A stretch of DNA of 64,000 nucleotides, from NCBI GenBank assembly GCA_016790705.1, contig JAEUOT010000058.1:167491-231490 (forward strand), read 5' to 3'. The position numbers and the translations under genes were made by a program. This DNA is from Hydrogenophaga sp. (GTDB lineage Bacteria > Pseudomonadota > Gammaproteobacteria > Burkholderiales > Burkholderiaceae_C). This document shows, one piece after another, positions 55,823 through 64,000 of the stretch (positions within the stretch are counted from its first letter, which is position 1; each line of letters starts with the position of its first letter). The notes below the pieces were generated by a model that saw nothing but the letters and a program-made list of their open reading frames with translations, did not search any database and was not told the DNA's origin.

Positions 55823-56134
55823 GACGGATTGCAGCCGTTGCACGGTGTCGGGGTATTGCGCCACGAGGCGAATGAGCAGGGCGGCTTGGGCGTTGGGTTT
55901 GGCGCGCCCCTGTTCCCAGTTCTCCAGCGTGCGCGGGTTGGTGCGCAGGTAGCGGGCGAACACCGGGCGAGAGAGATGAAGCTGCTCGCGCACGTGCAGC
56001 ACTTCTTGCGCCGTCAGGGTGGGGGCCGGGGGTGCCTCGGCTTCAAAGCTGCGCAGCGTGAGCTTGCCTTCGCGCTCTTGCGCCAGAGCGTCAAAGCCTT
56101 CGCTCAGTTCGGCAAAGAGGTTCCGTTTTTTCAT
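55820..56134 (-). CDS. HTH-type antitoxin (HigA/NadS-like)
   Basis: 104 residues. The C-terminal half is an XRE-family helix-turn-helix: LTAQEVLHVREQLHLSRPVFARYL, then RTNPRTLENWEQGRAKPNAQA. The N-terminal 40 residues are acidic and would contact the toxin. The order is toxin first, antitoxin second, 24 bases apart, as in HigBA-type pairs. It should bind the TTATACGCA palindrome upstream of the toxin gene and repress both. Confidence 0.88.
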   Translation of the reverse strand: MKKRNLFAELSEGFDALAQEREGKLTLRSFEAEAPPAPTLTAQEVLHVREQLHLSRPVFARYLRTNPRTLENWEQGRAKPNAQAALLIRLVAQYPDTVQRLQSV

Positions 56135-56158
56135 ATGGGCTCCGTTTCCGGTTGCAGA

Positions 56159-56503
56159 TCAGGCGCCTTGGCGCTTGTCGAGTTCGTTCTTGAGCAGTTG
56201 CCGCAAGACCTTGCGTTGGTCCGGCGTCAGGTCGTCGGCCTCGTCTTTGTCGTACACGGTGAACAGCCAGAACTGCGAGCTGCCCAGCCACCAGTAGTAG
56301 ATGACCCGCAAGCCACCCTGTTTGCCTTTGCCTCGGCGGGCGTCGGCGTACCTGAGTTTTCGCAGGCCACCGGTGCCCTCGATCATGTCGCCTGCCTCAG
56401 GGTTGGCCAGCAGCGCCTGTTGCAACTGGCGGTATTGCTCGTCGTCCAGATAGTCGGACCGGACCCGTTCGAAAACGGGCAGTTCTTTGAACAGGGCTCG
56501 CAT
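56159..56503 (-). CDS. RelE/HigB-family toxin
   Basis: 114 residues. ERVRSDYLDDEQYRQLQQALLANPEAGDMIEGTGGLRKLRYADARRGKGKQGG is too long to quote as motif, but its elements (LLANPEAGDMI, GGLRKLRYA, GKGKQGGLRVIYYW) and LFTVYDKDEADDLTPDQ are those of RelE/ParE-fold HigB-type toxins, which usually cut mRNA on the ribosome. Catalytic-type Arg/Lys residues are intact. Its promoter and a perfect palindrome lie directly upstream. Only 9 bases separate the ATG from the palindrome. Confidence 0.88.
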   Translation of the reverse strand: MRALFKELPVFERVRSDYLDDEQYRQLQQALLANPEAGDMIEGTGGLRKLRYADARRGKGKQGGLRVIYYWWLGSSQFWLFTVYDKDEADDLTPDQRKVLRQLLKNELDKRQGA

Positions 56504-56511
56504 GGTTTAAA

Positions 56512-56532
56512 TTATACGCAGATTGCGTATAA
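56512..56532. promoter_or_regulatory. operator/promoter of the toxin-antitoxin operon
   Basis: TTATACGCA (56512-56520) and TGCGTATAA (56524-56532) form a perfect 9-3-9 palindrome nine bases before the toxin start. It contains TATA elements usable as a -10 box, so binding of the antitoxin complex would block transcription. Confidence 0.75.
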
Positions 56533-56553
56533 ATAACCAGGGACCGAAGATGA

Positions 56554-57366
56554 TCAGGCGAGGCGCTGAACCCGCTGTGAGTGGCTGCGCGTGGCGGCCG
56601 CCACACCACGCACCACGTCGCCGACCACGATCACCGACGGGCTGCCCAGGCCTTCGCTGGCAAGGGTCGCCGTCAGTGTGCCCAGCGTGCAGACGGCGTG
56701 GCGCTGCTGCGGCAGGCTGGCGTACTGGACGATGGCCAGCGGGGTGTCGGCGGGCAGGCCGGTGAGCAGGTCGGCCTGGATTTGCGCGGCGCTGGAGACG
56801 CCCATGTAGATCACCAGCGTGAGCTTGGCGTCGCGCGCGGTCGCGGCGAGTTGCTTCCAGTCGGTGCCAGCGTCGCCCGGTTTGGCGTGGCCGGTGATGA
56901 AGACGACGCCGTGTGCGTGGTCGCGGTGCGTGAGCGGCGCGCCCAGGGAGGTCAGGCCTGCCAGGCCGGCCGTGATGCCGTTGAGCACCTGCACCTCGAC
57001 ACCAGCCTCGCGCAGGTGTTCGACCTCTTCGCCGCCGCGGCCGAAGATGAAGGGGTCGCCACCCTTGAGGCGGACCACGACTTCGCCCTCGCGCGCCGCC
57101 ATGATCATCAGCTTCTCGATGAAAGCCTGCGGCGTGCTCTTGCAGCCGCCGCGTTTGCCCACGTACACGATGCGCGCGTTCGGGCTGGCATGCGCCAGTA
57201 CACCGTCGCTCACCAGATCGTCGACCAGCAGCACGGTCGCTGCGGCAATTGCTTTGGCGGCCTTGATGGTCAGCAGCTCCGGGTCGCCCGGGCCAGCGCC
57301 CACAAGGGTGACAGTGCCGGGATGGAACGGGCTGTGGGTGGTGATGACGGCGGCGGGCGTGTTCAT
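56554..57366 (-). CDS. cobA: uroporphyrinogen-III C-methyltransferase
   Basis: 270 residues from the ATG at 57366, which overlaps the ybiB stop (ATGA). SAM-dependent methylase motifs: VTLVGAGPGDPELLTIKA, VLVDDLVS-type LLVDDLVSDGVL, VYVGKRGGCKSTPQ, VVRLKGGDPFIFGRGGEE and NGITAGLAG. It makes precorrin-2, the precursor of sirohaem. There is no CysG dehydrogenase/ferrochelatase part, so those steps need another protein. In this operon it supplies sirohaem for NirB. Confidence 0.94.
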   Translation of the reverse strand: MNTPAAVITTHSPFHPGTVTLVGAGPGDPELLTIKAAKAIAAATVLLVDDLVSDGVLAHASPNARIVYVGKRGGCKSTPQAFIEKLMIMAAREGEVVVRLKGGDPFIFGRGGEEVEHLREAGVEVQVLNGITAGLAGLTSLGAPLTHRDHAHGVVFITGHAKPGDAGTDWKQLAATARDAKLTLVIYMGVSSAAQIQADLLTGLPADTPLAIVQYASLPQQRHAVCTLGTLTATLASEGLGSPSVIVVGDVVRGVAAATRSHSQRVQRLA

Positions 57367-58310
57367 GGTGTGCTGACCGCTGCGGGGCGGTTTGTCTCTG
57401 CTGTGGCCGGGCGAGAGACTTCTCGCAGGATGTGTGCCACTTGCAGGGCGATGGGCGCGGGCACGGGCAGGTGGCCGTCCAGCACCGCGCGGATGTAGGC
57501 CGCGGTGGCCTCGGCCGAGATGTCCTTGGGCAGATCGGGCAGGGCGGCCAGCGAGCCTTCCTGCGCGGGTTGCAGCAGGTGGCGCTCGCCATCGCGGAAG
57601 GCATCCATCTGCGGTGTGCGGCGCGCGTCGGCGACCGGCTCGCCCTCGGTGCCGCGCAGCAGCAGGGCGTGCGCGCCGACCAGGGCAAAGGTGTCGGCCA
57701 TGGACACCGCGTATTCCGGGTGGGTGTAGCTGCCGACGATCAGCGCGCGGCCTTCGCAGGGGTTCATGAGCTTGACAAGGCTGTGCGCCGGGTTGCGCAG
57801 GCCGACCACACGCCGCACGTCCAGCAGCCGCTTGAGGCCAGGGAGCAGCACCTCGGTGGGCACGAAGGCGCACTCGCCGGGACCCAGCGCACCGACCGCC
57901 GAGCGGGCCGGCCGGCCCAGCGCAGTGAACACCGCTTCGCTGCTCACGCGCTTGTCTTCGGTGGCGGTGCCGTGCACCAGCACCGCCGCACCCTCGCGCG
58001 CCAGCAGCAGCGCCAGCAGCGGCGTGAGCACTGGCAGCTTGCGGGCGCCGTTGTAGCTGGGCAGCACCACGGTGGTCAGGTCGTTGTCCGGCAGTCGCTG
58101 CAGCCGGGCGCGCGTGGCGTCCAGGAATCCGGCCATCTCGTCGGGCGTCTCGCCCTTGATGCGCATGGCCAGGCAGAAACCGCCGATCTCCAGATCGGTC
58201 ACGGCGCCGTCCAGCACCTGGCCGAACAGGTCGGTGGCCTGTTCACGGGAGAGTGATCGGGCGCCGTCCTTGCCGCGCCCGATCTCCTTGATGTAGTGGC
58301 TGATGCTCAT
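57363..58310 (-). CDS. ybiB: YbiB family DNA-binding protein (TrpD-like fold)
   Basis: 315 residues. The fold of anthranilate phosphoribosyltransferase is seen (LSREQATDLFGQVLDGAVTDLEIGGFCLAMRIKGET), but the GTGGD substrate motif of TrpD is replaced by PSYNGARK and LLAREGAAVLVHG, so the enzyme activity is probably absent; YbiB proteins bind DNA and are of the TrpD2 group. It sits between nasA and cobA in the nitrate operon, coupled to cobA, a recurring position in Burkholderiales whose reason is unknown. Confidence 0.9.
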   Translation of the reverse strand: MSISHYIKEIGRGKDGARSLSREQATDLFGQVLDGAVTDLEIGGFCLAMRIKGETPDEMAGFLDATRARLQRLPDNDLTTVVLPSYNGARKLPVLTPLLALLLAREGAAVLVHGTATEDKRVSSEAVFTALGRPARSAVGALGPGECAFVPTEVLLPGLKRLLDVRRVVGLRNPAHSLVKLMNPCEGRALIVGSYTHPEYAVSMADTFALVGAHALLLRGTEGEPVADARRTPQMDAFRDGERHLLQPAQEGSLAALPDLPKDISAEATAAYIRAVLDGHLPVPAPIALQVAHILREVSRPATAETNRPAAVSTP

Positions 58311-58346
58311 GGGCCGCGATTGTCCGCGAGGTCAGATGACTGCGGG

Positions 58347-61142
58347 TTATATGCTTACCAGGGATGCCGGCACGGCCTTCACCAGCCGCCGCAGCTCGGG
58401 AATGCACGAACCGCAGTTGGTGCCGCACTTGAGCTGGCCCTGTAACTGGGCCAGCCGCTGGTCGTCCTGACCGCCGAAGCGGGGCAGTTCGGTGCGAATC
58501 GCTTCTTCACCGACGTTGAAGCAGGTGCAGACCTGCGGGCTTTTCGCGACCACCGCCACCGGCGCGGCGGCACCCGGCATCAGCAGCAGGCGACCGTAGC
58601 TGTCCACCGGCAGCTCGTCCTGCAACAGGGTCTTGATCCAGCCTTCGGCGCTGGTGTCTCCGGCCAGCACAATGGCCTGGAGCAGGATGGCGTCGGCATC
58701 GGCACCTGCGCCGCCGGCACCGCGTTGCAGCCGGGCGCTGCGCCGTTGCTGGCGACGCTTGTCGGCGTAACGCAGCGTGTCGCGGGTGTTCAGTCCGAGC
58801 AGCGCCTCGATGCGCTCGATCAGCGCCGGCTCAGGGGCCTCGTGTGCGGCGGCGCGCAGCAGCACGCCGGTGCGCTCGCGTCCGAACGGCACGCAGGACG
58901 CGAAATCGAACGAGGGCATCAGTGCGCGCAGCTCTGCGAGGGCGGTCAGCGCCGAGGTTTCGTGCAGCCAGGCCACGCCCAGCAGGGTCCAGGGCAGCTC
59001 GGCCTTGAGGATCTTCACTGCGGCGTGCTTGAGTTCTGGCTGTTTGGACGTCGGGCAGTGGGCCGAGGTGGTGAGCGCGTTGACGCCCGCCAGCGGCTCG
59101 CCCTGGCTGCTGCGGCCACTCAGGTATTCGGGGCCCCAGTGCATGGCGATGAAGGCCTGCGTGGGCTGGACCGTGCGCGAGCCCTGCGCCGGCAGCACGA
59201 TGGAGCCGCGTTTGCTGGTGACGTGCACCAGCTCGCCGTCCTTGAGGCCACGGCGCTCCATGTCCTGCGGGTTCAGTTGCACCGATGGTTCGGCCACATG
59301 GCCGAACAGCCGGCCGATGGTGCCGGTGCGCGTCATGCCGTGCCAGTGGTCGCGCAGGCGGCCGGTGGTCAGCGAAAACGGGAAGCGCAATTCGCGCATC
59401 TCGGCGGTGGGCTGGTAGGGCAGGGCGGCGAACCTGGCTTTGCCGTCCGCGTTGGGGAAGACGCCGTCTTCGTACAGCCTGGCCTTGCCGCTGGATTCGC
59501 CTTCGCGCAGCGGCCAGAACTGCGGGCCGTCGCTCTCCAGCAGGGCGTAGCTCAGGCCGGTGATATCGAGGTCGCGGCCGCGGGTGGATTCGCGGTGTTC
59601 GCTCCAGACCGATTCGGGTGTGTCGTAGGGGAACAGCGTGGGCTGGCCGGGGCGCAGCTGCGCTTCCAGCCGCCGCGCCACGTCCACCGCGATGCGCCAG
59701 TCGTGCCGCGCCTCACCCGCGGCGGGTACGGCGGCGCGCACGCGGCTGATGCGGCGCTCGCTGTTGGTGACCGTGCCTTCTTTCTCGCCCCAGGTGGTGG
59801 CGGGCAGCAGGATGTCGGCGAAGTCGCAGGTGGCGGCTGTTGCAAAGGCTTCCTGCACCACCACGAACTCGGCGCGCTGCAGGGCGCGGCGCACCGTGGC
59901 CTGGTCGGGCATGGACTGCGCCGGGTTGGTGCAGGCGATCCACAGGGCCTTGATCTCGCCGTCGGCTGCGGCCTGGAACATCTCGACCGCGGTCTTGCCG
60001 GGCTTGCTCGGCACATCGGCCACGCCCCAGAGCGCGGCCACTTCGGCGCGGTGCACGGGGTTGGCCAGGTCGCGGTGGGCGGACAGCAGATTGGCCAGGC
60101 CGCCGACCTCGCGCCCACCCATGGCGTTGGGCTGGCCGGTCAGGCTGAAGGGGCCGGCGCCGGGTTTGCCGATCTGGCCGGTGGCCAGGTGCAGGTTGAT
60201 CAGGGTCGCGTTCTTGGCGGTGCCGCTGCTGCTCTGGTTCAGACCCTGGCAGTAGAGGCTGAGCGTGGCGGGCGAGGTCGCGAACCACTTTGCCGCAGTG
60301 AACAGGTCTTCTTTCTTCAAGCCGCAGGTCTGCGCCGCCACGTCGGGGGTGCACTCACGCACCAGCGCCTTCAGCTCGTCGAAACCATTCGTGTGCGCGG
60401 CGATGTAGGCGGCGTCCGTCCAACCTTCCCACAGCATGATGTGCAGCAGCCCGTGGAACAGCATCACGTCGGTGCCCGGCAGCAGCGGCAAATACAGGTC
60501 GGCCAGCTCGGCAGTGTCGGTGCGGCGCGGGTCGGCCACGATCACCTTCATCGCCGGGTTCTTCTGCTTCGCGACCTCGATGCGGCGGAACAGGATCGGG
60601 TGTGCATAGGCCGTGTTGCTGCCGACGATGAACAGGCACGCGGCGTGGTTCACGTCGTCGTAGCAGGCGGGCGGCGCGTCGGCGCCCAGCGTGGCCTTGT
60701 AACCGGCCACCGCGCTGCTCATGCACAGGCGCGAATTGGTGTCGACGTTGTTGGTGCCGATCAGGCCCTTGGCCAGCTTGTTGAAGACGTAGTAGTCCTC
60801 GGTCAGCAACTGGCCGCTGAGATAGAGGCCCACCGCGTCGGGGCCGTGCTCGCGCGCGATGCGGCCGAACGCGTCGCTGACCTTGTCGAGTGCAGCATCC
60901 CAGCCCAGGGCCACCGGCGCCTGGCCGCGCTGCAGCCGCTGCATCGGTTGCAGCAGACGGGTCTGGCGCGTGATGGCGGGCGTGGCCGTCAGGTGCAGCG
61001 TGCTGCCCTTGGTGCAGAGCTTGCCGAAATTGGCCGGGTGATCCGGGTCGCCGCGCACGCCGGTGATCTGCGGCCCATCGGAGGTGATGATTACGCCACA
61101 GCCCACACCACAGTACGGACAGGTGGAGCGGGTTTCGGTCAT
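58347..61142 (-). CDS. nasA: assimilatory nitrate reductase catalytic subunit
   Basis: 931 residues. N-terminal [4Fe-4S] motif CPYCGVGCGV (8-17) and GKLCTKG; the molybdo-bis-MGD domain with NSRLCMSSAVAGYKATLG, GSNTAYAHPILFRR, CQGLNQSSSGTAKNATLINLHLATG (part shown), LLPATTWGEKEGTVTNSERR; the C-terminal substrate/cofactor domain TTGRLRDHWHGMTRTG. Beyond it, from about 870, a BFD-type [2Fe-2S] domain with QVCTCFNVGEE and KCGTNCGSC gives a redox input, as in NasA of the cytoplasmic type. Reduces nitrate to nitrite for assimilation. Only four bases after nirD. Confidence 0.95.
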   Translation of the reverse strand: MTETRSTCPYCGVGCGVIITSDGPQITGVRGDPDHPANFGKLCTKGSTLHLTATPAITRQTRLLQPMQRLQRGQAPVALGWDAALDKVSDAFGRIAREHGPDAVGLYLSGQLLTEDYYVFNKLAKGLIGTNNVDTNSRLCMSSAVAGYKATLGADAPPACYDDVNHAACLFIVGSNTAYAHPILFRRIEVAKQKNPAMKVIVADPRRTDTAELADLYLPLLPGTDVMLFHGLLHIMLWEGWTDAAYIAAHTNGFDELKALVRECTPDVAAQTCGLKKEDLFTAAKWFATSPATLSLYCQGLNQSSSGTAKNATLINLHLATGQIGKPGAGPFSLTGQPNAMGGREVGGLANLLSAHRDLANPVHRAEVAALWGVADVPSKPGKTAVEMFQAAADGEIKALWIACTNPAQSMPDQATVRRALQRAEFVVVQEAFATAATCDFADILLPATTWGEKEGTVTNSERRISRVRAAVPAAGEARHDWRIAVDVARRLEAQLRPGQPTLFPYDTPESVWSEHRESTRGRDLDITGLSYALLESDGPQFWPLREGESSGKARLYEDGVFPNADGKARFAALPYQPTAEMRELRFPFSLTTGRLRDHWHGMTRTGTIGRLFGHVAEPSVQLNPQDMERRGLKDGELVHVTSKRGSIVLPAQGSRTVQPTQAFIAMHWGPEYLSGRSSQGEPLAGVNALTTSAHCPTSKQPELKHAAVKILKAELPWTLLGVAWLHETSALTALAELRALMPSFDFASCVPFGRERTGVLLRAAAHEAPEPALIERIEALLGLNTRDTLRYADKRRQQRRSARLQRGAGGAGADADAILLQAIVLAGDTSAEGWIKTLLQDELPVDSYGRLLLMPGAAAPVAVVAKSPQVCTCFNVGEEAIRTELPRFGGQDDQRLAQLQGQLKCGTNCGSCIPELRRLVKAVPASLVSI

Positions 61143-61146
61143 GGGT

Positions 61147-61536
61147 TCAGGCTTTCACGATGCGTCGGGCCGGGCCTGCAATGGGCCGAACCTGATCGGT
61201 GGCGTGCGAGGCCAACTGGTTCGCGTCCAGGAACACCTGGCCGTTCTCGACCTTCACGCTGAACCTGGGCGTGCAGCCCTCGTCGGGCGCCGAGGCCTGG
61301 CCGTCGCACAGGCCGATGGTCCAGTTGTGCAGCGGGCAGGCCACGTGGGTGCCGAAGACGATGCCCTGGCTCAGCGGTCCGCCCTTGTGTGGGCAGCGGT
61401 CGAGCAGGGCGAACACCTCGTTCCGGTCGTTGCGGAAAATCGCGACGTCCAATCCCTGGTCGCGCGCCACGCGACGCGAACCCAGCACGGGGATGTCTTC
61501 GACCTGGCAGATGGGGGTCCATTGGCTCATGTTCAT
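61147..61536 (-). CDS. nirD: nitrite reductase (NADH) small subunit
   Basis: 129 residues from the ATG at 61536 (a second ATG is two codons later). Rieske-like fold with CPHKGGPL and CPLHNWTI, though the first Cys-x-His is present and a cluster may be held here. It works with NirB to reduce nitrite to ammonium in the cytoplasm. Between nirB (38 bases upstream) and nasA. Confidence 0.93.
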   Translation of the reverse strand: MNMSQWTPICQVEDIPVLGSRRVARDQGLDVAIFRNDRNEVFALLDRCPHKGGPLSQGIVFGTHVACPLHNWTIGLCDGQASAPDEGCTPRFSVKVENGQVFLDANQLASHATDQVRPIAGPARRIVKA

Positions 61537-61574
61537 GGCTCTCTCGGGATTCGGTGATCGGTGCTCGTTGGTGC

Positions 61575-64000
61575 TCAGGCCTTGACGACGGCCACGGGTT
61601 CGAACTGGCGCGTGTCCACGGCAGCTTCCTGGAAGTCGAACCACGGATCGGGTTCGCCATCGAGTGCGAACTGCAGTTGTTCCCACAGCGCCTTGCGGCC
61701 GGCGGCGTCCTCCAGAATCCGCTGCTTGATGTAGTCCAGGCCCACGCGGTTGACGAAGTGCACCGTGCGCTCCAGGTACCAGCCCTCCTGACGGTAGAGC
61801 TCGCAGAAGGCGCCGGTGTATTCCATGACCTCCTCGGCCGTCTTCACCTTGACCAGGAAGTGCGCGACCTCGGTCTTGATGCCGCCGTTGCCGGCGATGT
61901 ACATCTCCCAGCCCGAGTCGACGCCGATCACGCCCACGTCCTTGATGCCAGCCTCGGCGCAGTTGCGCGGGCAGCCGCTGACGGCGAACTTGACCTTGTG
62001 CGGCGCGTACATGCGCCACATGGCTTTTTCCAGGTCCTTGCCCATCTGGGTCGAGTCCTGCGTGCCCATGCGGCACCACTCGCTGCCCACACAGGTCTTC
62101 ACCGTGCGCAGCGCCTTGGCGTAGGCGTGACCGCTGGGCATGCCGATGTCTTTCCAGACGTTGACCAGGTCTTCTTTCTTCACGCCCAGCAGGTCGATGC
62201 GCTGTCCGCCCGTGACCTTGACGGTGGGGATCTTGTACTTGTCCACCGCGTCGGCGATGCGGCGCAGCTCGTCGGCCGTGGTCTCGCCGCCCCACATGCG
62301 CGGGATCACGCTGTAGGTGCCGTCCTTCTGGATGTTGGCGTGCGAGCGCTCGTTGATGAAGCGGCTCTGCGGATCGTCCTTGGCCTGCTTGGGCCAGGTG
62401 CTGATGAGGTAGTAGTTGATGGCCGGGCGGCAGGTGGCGCAGCCGTTGGGCGTCTTCCAGCCCAGGGCGCTGAAGGTGTCGGCGATGGTCAGCAGCTTGT
62501 CGTTGCGGATCGCGTCGCGCACGTCCTGGTGGCTGTGCTCGGTGCAGCCGCATATGGCCTTCTTCTTCGGCGTGGCCGAGTAGTCGCCGCCGGCGGTGAA
62601 CATCAGGATCTGCTCGACCAGGCCGGTGCAGGAGCCGCAGCTGGCGCTGGCCTTGGTGTGCTTTTTCACCTCGTCCAGCGTGAACAGGCCCTTGTCCTTG
62701 ATCGCCTTGCAGATGGTGCCCTTGGTCACGCCGTTGCAGCCGCAGACCTCGTCGCTGTCCTTCATGGCGGCGGCCTTGTTGTGGCCCTGGTGACCCGTGT
62801 CGCCGATGTTGCTCTCGCCGAACATCAGCTTGTCGCGGATGTCGCTGAGCGTACGGCCTTCGCGCAGCAGCTTGAAGTACCAGCTGCCGTCCACCGTGTC
62901 GCCGTAGAGGCAGGCGCCGACCAGCTTGTCGTCCTTGATGACGAGCTTCTTGTAGACACCGCCGAAGGGGTCGCTCATCACGATCTCTTCCGTGCCTTCG
63001 CCGCCCATGAATTCACCGGCACTGAACAGGTCGATGCCCGTGACCTTGAGCTTGGTCGAGGTCAGCGAGCCGGAGTAGCGGCCGATGCCGAACTCGGCCA
63101 GGTGCGTGGCCAGCACCTTGCCCTGCTCGAACAGCGGCGCCACCAGTCCGTAGGCAATGCCGCGGTGCGCCGCGCATTCGCCCACCGCGTAGATGCGCGG
63201 GTCGGTCACGGTCTGCATGGTGTCGCTGACCACGATGCCGCGATTGACGTGCAGGCGCATGCTCTCGGCCAGCGTGGTGTTGGGGCGGATGCCCACGGCC
63301 ATCACCACCAGGTCGGCCGGCACCTCGCTGCCGTCCTTGAAGCGGATCGCTTTCACGCGGCCGCCTTTTCCACCGTCCTGATCGCCCACCAGCTCCTGCG
63401 TCTGCGCGCCGATCAGGAACCGCATGCCGCGCTCCTCCAGCGACTTCTGCAGCAGCTTGCCCGCCACGTCGTCGAGCTGGCGCTCCATCAGCCACGGTGC
63501 CACGTGCACTACGCTGACCGTCATGCCGCGCTTCATCAGACCGTTGGCGGCTTCCAGGCCCAGCAGGCCGCCGCCGATGACGACCGCGTGCTTGTAGGTG
63601 GCGGCTGCGTCGATCATGGCCTGCGTGTCGGCGATGTCGCGGTAGGCCAGCACGCCCTTGAGGTCCTTGCCAGGGATGGGCAGAATGAAGGGGTTGGAAC
63701 CGGTCGCCATGATCAGGCGGTCGTACTCGGCCGAGACGGTCTCGCCATTGGGGCCGACCGAATGCACCACGCGCTTGACGCGGTCCACCTCGGTCACCTT
63801 GAAGCCCGCGTGCAGCGTGATGCCGTGCTCGGTGTACCAGGACCAGTCGTTGAGCACGATCTCATCGAGCGTCTGTTCACCGGCCAGCACCGGCGAGAGC
63901 AGGATGCGGTTGTAGTTCGGGTGCGGCTCGGCACCGAAAATGGTGATGTCGTAGTGATCCGGCTTGATCTTCAGCAGTTCTTCAACGGTGCGGACACCGG
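61575..64000 (-). CDS. nirB: nitrite reductase (NADH) large subunit, 5' end cut by window
   Basis: The frame is open to the window edge at 64000 (GVRTVEELLKIKPDHYDITIFG comes first), so about 15 N-terminal residues are missing; an internal GTG at 63890 is not the start. Domains: FAD/NAD(P)-binding (VVIGGGLLGLEAANGLMKRG), BFD-like [2Fe-2S] CGCNGVTKGTICKAI and ASCGSCTGLVEQ, and a second CGCTEH unit, then ferredoxin-like half domains and the sirohaem/[4Fe-4S] site CVGSEWCRMGTQ and SGCPRNCAEAG. Uses NADH to reduce nitrite to ammonium; depends on CobA-made sirohaem. Confidence 0.95.
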   Translation of the reverse strand, partial: GVRTVEELLKIKPDHYDITIFGAEPHPNYNRILLSPVLAGEQTLDEIVLNDWSWYTEHGITLHAGFKVTEVDRVKRVVHSVGPNGETVSAEYDRLIMATGSNPFILPIPGKDLKGVLAYRDIADTQAMIDAAATYKHAVVIGGGLLGLEAANGLMKRGMTVSVVHVAPWLMERQLDDVAGKLLQKSLEERGMRFLIGAQTQELVGDQDGGKGGRVKAIRFKDGSEVPADLVVMAVGIRPNTTLAESMRLHVNRGIVVSDTMQTVTDPRIYAVGECAAHRGIAYGLVAPLFEQGKVLATHLAEFGIGRYSGSLTSTKLKVTGIDLFSAGEFMGGEGTEEIVMSDPFGGVYKKLVIKDDKLVGACLYGDTVDGSWYFKLLREGRTLSDIRDKLMFGESNIGDTGHQGHNKAAAMKDSDEVCGCNGVTKGTICKAIKDKGLFTLDEVKKHTKASASCGSCTGLVEQILMFTAGGDYSATPKKKAICGCTEHSHQDVRDAIRNDKLLTIADTFSALGWKTPNGCATCRPAINYYLISTWPKQAKDDPQSRFINERSHANIQKDGTYSVIPRMWGGETTADELRRIADAVDKYKIPTVKVTGGQRIDLLGVKKEDLVNVWKDIGMPSGHAYAKALRTVKTCVGSEWCRMGTQDSTQMGKDLEKAMWRMYAPHKVKFAVSGCPRNCAEAGIKDVGVIGVDSGWEMYIAGNGGIKTEVAHFLVKVKTAEEVMEYTGAFCELYRQEGWYLERTVHFVNRVGLDYIKQRILEDAAGRKALWEQLQFALDGEPDPWFDFQEAAVDTRQFEPVAVVKA

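Noticed and set aside
63890-64000. nirB start at the internal GTG at 63890
   Set aside because: The frame stays open to the window edge and the upstream peptide (VRTVEELLKI, GAEPHPNYNRILLSP) matches the conserved NirB N-terminal region.

Overview
The window is high-GC, densely coded proteobacterial chromosome. Gene content and protein style point to Burkholderiales, most like Comamonadaceae or relatives such as Hydrogenophaga, Acidovorax or Rubrivivax: a hutHUIG/hutC cluster, darP-mogA-slyD-pabBC, divergent lysA/lysR, nirBD-nasA-ybiB-cobA, mutS, trmJ-cysE. No tRNA, rRNA, CRISPR array, IS transposase or phage structural gene was seen. The family assignment is inference; the order is fairly secure.

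Layout. 1-2148: the 3' end of a UvrD/Rep-like helicase, then an AT-rich two-gene insert on the minus strand, a ParA-like ATPase followed by a SIR2-family protein, placed directly behind glnS. 4093-7443: a minus-strand cassette in which a GH19 peptidoglycan/chitin hydrolase without signal peptide, with an extra C-terminal domain, is flanked by two paralogous lipoproteins that look like immunity proteins; a third secreted protein follows. 7595-9947: a GbsR/MarR-type regulator and a coupled SDR-DoxX-DUF2269 operon, each preceded by the same palindromic operator. 9967-15868: a YjjJ/HipH-type HipA kinase, glutaminase, KefC/KefF potassium efflux and a DUF924 protein. 16001-22673: a small secreted protein and the histidine utilisation cluster hutUHIG with divergent hutC. 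22674-23110: a gene-free stretch carrying two inverted copies of a roughly 150-bp element whose terminal stems differ in sequence but each still pairs.

23111-25985: a LytS/LytTR two-component pair with two small membrane proteins. 26185-27597: a DUF1439 lipoprotein and uppP. 27604-37276: two orphan PAS-type histidine kinases around mutS, which is translationally coupled to an Anbu proteasome-like protease and followed by an alpha/beta hydrolase. 37301-47737: housekeeping genes (suhB, trmJ, cysE, pabBC, slyD, mogA, darP, pmbA), an EamA transporter, a DUF4124-like protein with two competing hairpins at its start, and an orphan amino-acid binding protein. 47821-50803: yqeY, lysA/lysR, a bidirectional terminator and rpsU. 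51055-56503: a small membrane protein, a YhiN-type flavoprotein, a frameshifted autotransporter and a toxin-antitoxin pair. 56554-64000: cobA, ybiB, nasA, nirD and nirB (cut by the window end), an assimilatory nitrate/nitrite operon in which CobA supplies the siroheme precursor for NirB.

The strongest candidates for something not well described are the ParA-SIR2 pair (possible antiphage or plasmid defence), the GH19 toxin with duplicated lipoprotein immunity genes and duplicated upstream element, and the structured 150-bp repeat.
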